Positions 56,386-64,000 of a stretch of 64,000 nucleotides of DNA are shown here, piece after piece. The position numbers and the translations under genes were made by a program. Location: positions 682,001-746,000 of the forward strand of contig NC_089422.1 of assembly GCF_013426205.1 (NCBI RefSeq), given 5' to 3'. The stretch is from Metarhizium brunneum. Lineage: Eukaryota > Ascomycota > Sordariomycetes > Hypocreales > Clavicipitaceae. The notes below the pieces were generated by a model that ran no database searches, had not been told where the DNA came from, and worked only from the letters and a program-made list of their open reading frames with translations. Position 1 is the first letter of the stretch. Each line of letters opens with the position of its first letter.

Positions 56386-59129
56386 ATGGCATGTCTCCGT
56401 GGTTCTAATTCGGCATTACAACTAATGATATTACAAGACAGCATCGATGTCATTTTCTCCTCATGTCTCTTGTGTCTTTGCAACTGGAATAGTCTTCCCT
56501 ATGTCCAAGCACCTGTGATCCAGCAAGCCAATGCCAGCACGAACGTACGACATTCGGCCCTGGCGTCATGCATGAGTTCCTCTGGGAAAAGAGCATGCTA
56601 GCCGCCTTTATACGCAAATTCGCCGCAGTAAGCTACATGGTAGCCGTGTTTCCCATCGACAAGCAACTCTAGCGCATGGGCAAGATGCAATCCTTGCAGG
56701 GAAATAACTAGTCAATACGAAGCATTGCACGAGGCGGGGACCACGGCTCTCACCAAGGCAATCGCGATGGAGTTATAATAATAAGGAGCATTCCACGTCA
56801 TGAAATCCCTCAGGAGATGTGACGCAGTCCGCCCAACGTCTCATAGACCCAGCCTACACCTGTTCTGCCCACGCTGCCGCTTACACCAGGATTGAACGAA
56901 AAGACGGCCCTCAACAGCCGCTTCAGCTGGCTATTTGAGGGTACAGACTACGACGCTGAAACTCTTGATATGTCTCATATATATGGAATGTTTTGAGTGA
57001 TGCAGAGCAATAACACGTCTTCGGGCATGGAACCGGCCAGGTATTCTATGTGGCTTGCTGACTGATGAACCTACAACTCCATCTAACTAGCCAGCTTACG
57101 ACTGTGGAAGGTGTAGCGCCTCAGGGAGATTCACGCAGTGCGCGAGTTTGGCCGAAAAGCAAGCCAGCCGATTGTCGGTTCTCGTATTGTGGATATCAAC
57201 GATTGGTGGCTATTTTACGGAGTTGCTTTTCATTGATGTGTATCGGAGTAGCATTGGTGTTTGCTCTGCAGCTCTGGTTTATTGATTGAGGCTGACAGGG
57301 GCAAATGCGGTGACGCCTCGTCGGGAGACCGTACGCTAGCTACTTAAGTAGCCTCGTGGCTTTGTTGATCCCTGATAGGGCCGACTCTATTGAATGATGG
57401 CACAGGGCCAAGATACATCTTATGAGATACGAATACATAACACACCAGACACCACCAGTCGGGTCCTTGATACAGTGTGCGGCATGACCCAAGGGCAAGA
57501 CGCTGCAGGAGAAATGTTTAGCACAGCAAAGTACATCAAGAACGAGCACGCTTAGGCACAAGCCATGCCGGTGACGTTACTCGAACGCGGTCTCAACGGG
57601 TAGTACCAACCACCGGCGACATCCCGTTTCGCAGCCGGCTGTCAGCCCAGGCAGAAGGATGGAGCACAGGCGCGGCAGTAGAGTAGCCGTCGGATCAAAG
57701 GCCCAAAAAGGACGGTGATTTAAATAAGAGACCAGTCGGAGACGTCAGCGTCAGGGAGCCTCTCAGGCCCACCTGCCGAATCAGTCAAAAGGTTGAAGAA
57801 GGTTGCGTGGTGGCAAAAGCCACAACAGCCCTTTGGTGGACGGCAATAGAGGCCATATGCCGATTGCTGGACCAAGGGCCCGGTCAGCGTCCGGGGAGGG
57901 TTGCAGTCCGTCATGTCGCAGCATTGGGGGCAGACAGCTCAGCCTCGTTCCAGGCGTTGTCGGGGCTCGTGGCAAGATTCAGCCTGGTGGTTGAAACCTC
58001 GACACATGTCTGTACTCCGCAGGGCGGCCGGGGCGGAAGGTTCATGATTGGTCAGCATCGTCGGTGGCGTGGAGCCCCAAGGGAGTGGAGGGTTGATAAA
58101 TATAATTAAGGCACAGTCTGGTGGAGTTGGACCTTCCAAACGCACTAATTTCTTGCCTTTTACCAGAGATTACCGTGGAATGGCCAAACATACTCCGTTG
58201 CAATAATCTTTGGAACCTTCAGAATTCGATTCCCGTCGATATTCTTTTTACTTTTTTTTTTGCCTCTTTATTGAATTGTCATAGGCTGCGTGGGGATTTG
58301 ATACATTTCACTTTTTTAAAAAAAAAAAATTCTTGAGTGCATTACGATGCCATTATAATTTTCATTCAATCAACTTGTGCGGCTATGTTTCAATGTTTCG
58401 AGGCTCCCGACTACCACAGCGATGAAGTACCGAGTACCTAGCATCTGAGAGCGTGTAAATCTTAACGCATTACGTTTGTCAATTCCTTTTCCACATTTTT
58501 CTTCCAACTTGTCATCTGATATTTCCAAGCTCAGCCTCAATCAACTGTGATGTTGGAGACGTCAAAGTCATATTGTTGCGCCGTCGTGCCCAACAGGGTA
58601 GGCCGGTTGTGAGGGCTACTTCGGTCAGGCTGCTTTGGCGCATTTGGGAGATTCAAGTCCAAGATATGATTCATCATGTCAAATAAGTTGCACTGGAATG
58701 GACTGGTGGTTGGAATGTCTTTCAGCTTTCCCACACCGTGAGAACCAGTCCTGAAAGCACCAGACGCGTCTAACCCTAGTGCGACGCAGCAATGAGGCGA
58801 CGCGCTTCAAAATACTTGAAATGTATGGCGAGCACAACGCGCATCGCCAACTAAGTCGGCGAATATAAAAGTTTTAAATTCGCGGCCAGTGACGGGTCAT
58901 TTATTGGGCCAACGTCACAGGTCAATCATGCTTTGCAAATGTCTTGCAAGTACGGGCTTTGCATTCGCAACTCCGTCATCGGCACATGTACACATGGGCC
59001 ACTTATGGACTGAGGTGGGATGGCGGGGTACCTCTAGAGTCCCATGTTGGTCCAAGGTCATCGTCAACGGTGCCTGATCTTCCTCCAGACGCCACCATCT
59101 GAAGCACACTCAGTTCCCCAACGCCAGCC
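56386..59129. other. Gene-free stretch
   Basis: 2.7 kb between the second bZIP and YSA1. It includes an AT-rich part (about 58230-58340) with T and A runs. No frame shows a recognisable motif. Confidence 0.5.
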
Positions 59130-59873
59130 ATGTCTGCCGCGGATGCCAAAGTTCTATCCACGGGCCCTCTGGTACGGCAGTAACCCTGAAACGACGTCCA
59201 ATTTGTAAACGCCGACTCACCAGTGCGCCCGCAGCCCGACAACGAGGCACGATGGATCAAGTTGATCAAGTACGAAAAAATATCATGCCCAATTCGGCCA
59301 TTCACGCAAATCCGGCTAACCTATCTCCTTCGCAGAATCAACTACCAAGATGCCAACGGCACCCCGCGGACGTGGGAATCCGCCGAGCGAAGCACGCGCC
59401 CTGCCAACACGGATATCGACGGCGTCGGCATAGTGGCCATCCTCGACAAACCTTCCGGCAAAGAAATCATTCTCCAGAAACAGTACCGCCCTCCCATAGG
59501 CATGGTCACCGTCGAGGTGCCCGCCGGTCTCGTTGACGCGGGCGAGTCGGCGGAACAGGCTGCTGTGCGGGAACTGCGCGAAGAAACGGGCTACGTCGGC
59601 GTGCCCACGGAGACATCGCCCGTCATGTACAACGACCCGGGCTTCTGCAATACCAACCTGCGCATGGTCCACATGAGCGTGGACATGAGCCTGGCGGAGA
59701 ACCAGAACCCCAAGCCGCAGCTGGAGGACGACGAGTTCATCGAGGTGTTTACCGTCAGGCTGGCCGACTTGTGGGACGAATGCAAGAAGCTGGAAGGGCA
59801 GGGGTGCGCGATTGACGCGCGCGTTGGCACCCTGGCGGAGGGAGTCTTGCTGGCCAAGAAGTTGGCGCTGTGA
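59130..59873 (+). CDS. YSA1: ADP-ribose pyrophosphatase, Nudix (YSA1-like)
   Basis: Three exons (59130-59171, 59235-59269, 59336-59873) give 204 residues. The intron boundaries give MSAADAKVLSTGPLPDNEAR and then WIKLIKINYQDANG, matching the family N-terminus; another acceptor 11 bp upstream breaks the frame. The full Nudix box is present: Gly90-x5-Glu96-x7-Arg104-Glu105-Leu-Arg-Glu108-Glu109-Thr-Gly111-Tyr112, with the metal-binding glutamates intact. Upstream is GVGIVAILDKPSGKEIILQK and QYRPPIGMVTVEVPAGLVDA; downstream DPGFCNTNLRMVHMSVDM. The enzyme hydrolyses ADP-ribose (and other ADP-sugars) to AMP and ribose-5-phosphate with Mg2+, clearing reactive ADP-ribose. It is 85 bp tail to tail with another Nudix gene. 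Confidence 0.95.
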
Positions 59874-59958
59874 ACAGTACGATTAGGGCCTCGCATCCCG
59901 TTGGACTCGGTGGACTTGTGTGTGTGAGACGACGGGACTACATTATAGAGAGACGTGA

Positions 59959-60991
59959 CTAGTTTTCCTGCTCCTGCCTTGTGTGCTTCAGCTTCTTCTC
60001 TCGCCGCAGTGCCTCCCATAGAGCCAGCGCACCCAGACACTTTGCATCCCGGGCGCCTTCCATCCAGAGATTCTTCATGGGGACAAGCTTCAGCGTGATC
60101 TTCTCCCCCTCTGACCGCAGCCCCGTCAGTCGTCCGTTCCATTCGCTCAGCTGCGATCGGGGAATCCTCCGCTCGCAGCTGAATATCGTAATGTGCTCGT
60201 CGCAGCCGCCCGCGCTGGGAAACATGGCCGTGGGAAGACCCTCGTCGTCGTCCTCCCTGTGGCCTGCAGCCTCCGCCGCCAGGTCGTTGAGAGACACTAG
60301 TTCGTCCTCGTGGATGGTGATGCCCAGTTCTTCCTCAATCTCCTTTGCCGCGGCGCCCCTGAAGCTCCCCGCGTCGTCGACCATGCCGGCGGGGAGCTCG
60401 ACGAAGCTCAGGCTGCCTGCTGACACGCGTGGCTGCACCGTGAGCACGACGTAGCGCTCGTCCGAGTCGGGCGCCGCGTCGTCCGGTATGAGCATCACCA
60501 GCATGGCGACGCTGGGCCCGCGGAGGAACGCGCCGGCCGGTAGCGCCTCACCCGCAGAGTTGGACACCGACGCGAGTACCTTGATGAAACCGATGCGTTC
60601 ATGGCCCCAGAGATCAAAGGACTGGATGGTGATGGAGCGCAGGCTGTAGGGGTCCTTGTGGAAGGGGTGGCCAGGGGCGGATTGCCGGGTGAGCGACTTG
60701 TCGAGCGTCGTGGTCCATTGCTACCAGAGTGTCAGCGACTGCTGCTAGTAGAGTTTGCCGTGCGATGGATTTGGAAAGGGGGGGCCTCACCTGAAATGGT
60801 CGGAAGGACAGCAACTGCTTCTCGCTCAAGCCTTCGGGCAGGTGAACGGGCACGTTGTTGAGGACGCGGATCGTAGACATGCTCTTGGCTTGCGGGGAGC
60901 CGACGGATCTTGCGGGTGGTGCTTTTGAGGCTCGATGGAGACGCCAGTGTTTTCTGAGTGCAATAGTGGTGGTGCTGCAGCTTTTCATCAT
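59959..60991 (-). CDS. Nudix hydrolase, ADP-sugar pyrophosphatase-like
   Basis: Two exons on the minus strand: 60991 (or 60880) to 60791, and 60720-59959. From the ATG at 60880 the protein is 283 residues (MSTIRVLNNVPVHLPEGLSE). Two in-frame ATGs at 60991 and 60988 would add 36-37 residues rich in Lys, Arg, Ser and Ala without acids, which looks like a mitochondrial presequence; the longer form is reported here. Numbering from 60880, the Nudix region is about 138-165: PAGMVDDAGSFRGAAAKEIE then EELGI. The position of the first Glu of the box (GX5E) is Gly, and Lys replaces the Arg of REUXEE, but the two metal-binding Glu of the second half remain. It resembles plant/fungal NUDT14-type ADP-sugar hydrolases from memory. 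Substrate unknown. Confidence 0.85.
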
Positions 60992-61731
60992 CAAGAGGTG
61001 GGAGTGAAGTGAGAGTGAAGTGAGATTGTGAATTGCGGCATAGGCTGCGCTCCACATGGATCATGGATGGACCGACTTTATATGTCATCGATGCTGGCAT
61101 GCGCTCGAGGACAACAAAGAAAACATTCAAGGGACACGCAAAGTATACGCAAAGCACACATAAAGCACAGATGCTGCGCACACCGAATTACTAGGAGATG
61201 TGTCATTTTGTGCAGGTTCATTCATGTCAAATGGGTGATTTGTGCAGCTGCGGTTCATTACCCACATCGCCGACATGGTGTTTCGAAGTGTTTTAACGAC
61301 TCTGCCAAACCTGGACGTTTTAGTTTGGTAGATGTTCTGTTTTTCCTTGCGACACCTCCCCTCAGGCTAGCATCTTTGGCGATACTGGACTGAAATAAAT
61401 TATTGACCGACCCTAACATTTTTAGCTTGAAGCCTACGTTGGCTTTGCCATGGCATTCATTCTTGTTTCACCAATTTCGCGGTGAAGGGGTTATCCTTTT
61501 TAGGACTAAGTCGGCATGCAGATTTTATCTCTTGGGGTTACTGACTACCCGTACCCTTTTATTTAAATATGTGCATGAATGAATGACTTTCTTATTCAAT
61601 CTATTTGCAAGAGGGGTGTGAAAACGGGGACCTTGACCAGTACGCGCGCGGTTGTGATTGTCTGGGCAACCGCGGTCAACGTCACCTTCCCCGACCGCCT
61701 GCATGGTCGACTCTTCATATAAACCAGCAGG
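60992..61731. other. Intergenic region
   Basis: 740 bp between divergent genes: the Nudix promoter on the left and the start of the disrupted gene on the right. No feature recognised. Confidence 0.5.
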
Positions 61732-62835
61732 ATGCCTTCGCCAGCCAGCCACACGACCTCCCAAAACTCGGACCTCGAGACAAAAGAGATTTCGAAAATC
61801 ACTCCGTGTCAACCATGTCCAGAAGACACCCGCAAACGCAAAGCCTTCGTCTCCCAATTCCTGAAGGCCAACTTTGCCCCCCTCGCCAAGTCAAACCGAT
61901 CATACATCGACACAGGTGCGCTCGAGCATATGGCCATCAAGTGCCTACACGTTGACTTCAACACCGGGAGACTCAGCAATGGCGTTGCGCAATTTATCGA
62001 CCCCATCCCCCCGAGCAAGATTGGTGAATGGCTGGCTGTTACGAAGCCGTGACTAGGGCGAGACGGCTTCTTCCATGACCAAGAGGATGACGGCGACGAT
62101 GAGGACAATCCACTGGAAAACCTGGGCCCCGCCAGCCCCCAATGGGAAGCTGCCAGTTTATACCGATTGATGAATTTCTATCTCGTCCACGATGGGCAAT
62201 GGAACCCAGGCATACTGCAGACTCAAACACTGTGGAGAAAATACCCGTATGGTTGATACTTTGCTTGTTCCGTCTTTAGGCCCAGGCTGATCGAAATACA
62301 TGTTGCAGTATTCCACGTGGCAGGACGCTTTGCCAGCTTTCTCATACACAAAGCCCTCGAAATTGGCGCGTCTGGACCATCTTTCGTCGGTTCCAATACT
62401 ACGAGGACATAATCTCTGAAACGGGCGAATCCCCTCTCGATCCAGATAAGCCACATGTCATGGCTTTTCTAGCAGACGGCGCGCTTATCAGAGAAGATGT
62501 GCTTTCGACCAGCGAGTTGACTTGCATTACGTATTTAGTTGCAGATGGCGCTCTGAAATATAAGCACCATCGCTTTATCCCGGTAACGTGACTCCTGCCT
62601 AGTTGACCTAAATGTGAATTCTGGCTAATAAAAACGAAATGAATAGGCGACGCTGATGTCCGCGTCACTTCGGACTGTCCGAATCGTGCAGGGTGTTCTT
62701 GATTGCCAGAAAGGGACCCTCGAGATACGCAAGTCGCAACCTGTTACTTTTTCCGATAGCAGGATAGCCAATTGGGATAAATGGCTGACTTTACTGGGGT
62801 GGATGATTGGGAACCCTGTGGGGCAGACGAAATAA
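61732..62835 (+). pseudogene. Disrupted gene of unknown function
   Basis: Coding blocks with consistent composition run from an ATG at 61732 to a stop at 62835 but cannot be joined into one frame. Block 1 (61732-62052) ends at a TGA after IGEWLAVTKP. Block 2 (about 62055-62250) reads DNPLENLGPASPQWEAASLY and then RLMNFYLVHDGQWNPG. Near 62290-62390, RLIEIHVAVFHVAGRFASFL and IHKALEIGASGPSF lie in one frame, while the continuation FQYYEDIISETGESPLDPDK (to 62582) lies in another. A good intron (62583-62646) leads into ATLMSASLRTVRIVQGVLDC and the end GNPVGQTK. The frame change near 62390 and the apparent 33-bp gaps, too short for fungal introns, suggest a pseudogene or sequence error. I do not recognise the family. 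Confidence 0.6.
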
Positions 62836-62863
62836 TGTATATATTGATATATTTATTTGCGCT

Positions 62864-63503
62864 TGCACAAACCTCTTTGAGGCCGACGGTCTTAAGTCGA
62901 GCGACAACCCGCTCATTCTGCACCTTGGTTCTGGAGAAAGCGTCCGTTGCCTTGTCGTGTATTCCCTAGCTTGCCTCGTTGTGCTGCTAACCAGCCATCG
63001 CTCCAGGTCACTCCGGTCGAACTTGCGTCTCGGAGCTACAAACGACAGCTCTGCATGGACTTCTCTCCCACCGTCGTCGACCTCATGAACCAACGCCACG
63101 CCGAGGTAAAAGGAATAGAATGGAAGCTTATGGACGTACGTGATATGGTCGGCGTTGCTGACAAATCTGTCGGCGTTGCCTTCGACAAGGGGACATTGGA
63201 TGCCATGATACACGGTAGCCCTTGGAACCCTCCGGAAACAGTCAAGGAGAATACTAGTGGATATCTTTACGAAGTATGCTTTGCAATGAATACCATGAAG
63301 TCTTTTTTTCCTGACCAAACCCCAAGATTTATCCAGTACTGAAAGATGGTGGCGTCTTTCTGTATTTCACTTTCAGACAACCACATTTTATGAAACCGCT
63401 TTTAAATCCACGGAGCGTATGGGATATGGATATACAGGTCCTCAACGACTCTGGCCCCTTTGATTACTACGGATACATGCTTCACAAGGAAGGGAAACGG
63501 TAG
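62864..63503 (+). pseudogene. 5'-truncated EEF1AKMT4-like methyltransferase
   Basis: Three exons (62864-62941, 63007-63273, 63327-63503) with in-frame GT..AG introns encode the SAM-binding core of a class I methyltransferase. Visible motifs: LILHLGSGES (motif I), QLCMDFSPTVVDLMNQRH, WKLMDVRDM, VAFDKGTLDAMIHGSPWNPP, and after the last intron VLKDGGVFLYFTFRQPHFMK ending DYYGYMLHKEGKR. This pattern matches the EEF1A lysine methyltransferase 4 / ECE2-like group. The N-terminal 50-60 residues expected before motif I (the YWDxRY region) are missing: no ATG lies in frame upstream, and the preceding gene's stop is only about 30 bp away. I therefore treat it as truncated. An undetected first exon is the alternative. 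Confidence 0.65.
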
Positions 63504-63794
63504 ACCAAACGCCTTGGGTAAATGGCATTGTCCGACATTGGAATAAAAGGATGCATGGTTAATAGTAAGATACTCATTCTCCCCTTTTGTGGAGCCTGAA
63601 AGCGTGCTCTCATATGAGAAATGACACGTCCTGACTGGTTGTTTACAGTTATGAACCATGCGTAACGCATCAGCAAACATAAACCACCTACTAGAACAAG
63701 TACTGAACTGACATGGCAAGTGGCAGCAGACTACATAGTTCCTTAAGCATCTTTTCTTGGTCCTCGACCCTCTCCATGGTATTGGCGGGCTTGG
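63504..63794. other. Short convergent gap
   Basis: 290 bp between the methyltransferase relic and a possible minus-strand gene end. Nothing recognised. Confidence 0.4.
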
Positions 63795-64000
63795 TCAGAA
63801 AAGACTTCCCATCCGTTCGGTTAATCCCAACTGCGCAGCTAACGTCTGCCAATCCTCAACAATGAGAACCCTACATAGCGCTGCGCTGTGTCCATGAATG
63901 GCGGTACCAATCGACGAGTATCCGGCGTCGTCGTTTCGGCCGGTGGCGTCAGCCTTGCTCGACTCAAGAGGAGCCAGAGGAGGTTCGCCGTCTCGGCCTC
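63795..64000 (-). CDS. Possible ankyrin-repeat protein, C-terminal end
   Basis: A minus-strand frame enters from beyond the right edge and stays open for 68 codons to a TGA at 63795. It includes DDAGYSSIGTAIHGHSAALC and RVLIVEDWQTLAAQLGLTER. The segment GYSSIGTAIHGHSAALCRVL fits the shape of one ankyrin repeat (G-x-T/S-x-L-x-x-A-x-x-x-G-H). The evidence is a single weak repeat and an open frame, so it is a tentative call. The gene would be 5'-partial. Confidence 0.35.
   Translation of the reverse strand, partial: GRDGEPPLAPLESSKADATGRNDDAGYSSIGTAIHGHSAALCRVLIVEDWQTLAAQLGLTERMGSLF

Noticed and set aside
1..64000. Secondary-metabolite cluster, CRISPR array, rRNA or tRNA genes
   Set aside because: No polyketide or peptide synthetase domains, no spaced direct repeats of CRISPR type, no rRNA-like stretches and no convincing cloverleaf were seen. 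The paired bZIP regulators alone do not make a cluster.

Overview
The window is chromosomal DNA from a filamentous ascomycete. Most genes carry short introns of about 50-70 bp with GT..AG ends. The gene set is fungal: septin, HSV2-type PROPPIN, hydrophobin, RES-complex splicing factor, dynein light intermediate chain and NACHT relics. A ssgA-like class I hydrophobin and the overall gene content point to Hypocreales, perhaps near Clavicipitaceae; this placement is inference from family knowledge, not a computed result.

Left part (1-19 kb): the 3' end of ISY1; a 703-residue disordered Pro/Ser protein; an intronless mitochondrial MetX-family serine/homoserine O-acyltransferase; an eight-exon P-type IIIB (MgtA-like) Mg2+ ATPase; a gene-free stretch ending in a non-autonomous DNA transposon with about 58-bp inverted ends, an 8-bp target duplication and a core of 20-bp AT repeats; a conserved unknown protein; and an 810-residue protein with a ubiquitin-like domain and a Cys cluster.

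Middle (19-30 kb): a gene-poor, AT-richer island. It holds one clear gene (the hydrophobin), a 74-bp-arm hairpin element, a badly decayed NACHT NTPase pseudogene and a short interstitial TTAGGG tract.

Housekeeping block (30-46 kb): a SPATA20/DUF255 thioredoxin-fold protein; dynein light intermediate chain and the RNA-binding protein IST3 (head to head); HSV2; a single-pass Cys-rich surface protein; a Cdc11/AspA-type septin; and a BAX-inhibitor-1 family protein.

Right part (46-64 kb): an internally deleted acetamidase pseudogene; two related bZIP regulators facing away from each other across 4.5 kb with no convincing gene; two Nudix hydrolases tail to tail; a disrupted gene of unknown function followed directly by a 5'-truncated EEF1AKMT4-like methyltransferase; and the end of a possible ankyrin protein.

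I see no secondary-metabolite core enzyme, CRISPR array, rRNA or convincing tRNA. The most unusual items are the TIR element with its minisatellite core, the intron-rich fungal copy of a mainly bacterial Mg2+ ATPase, a decamer recurring between genes, and the paired bZIP genes. Exon boundaries were placed by hand from splice signals and reading-frame continuity.
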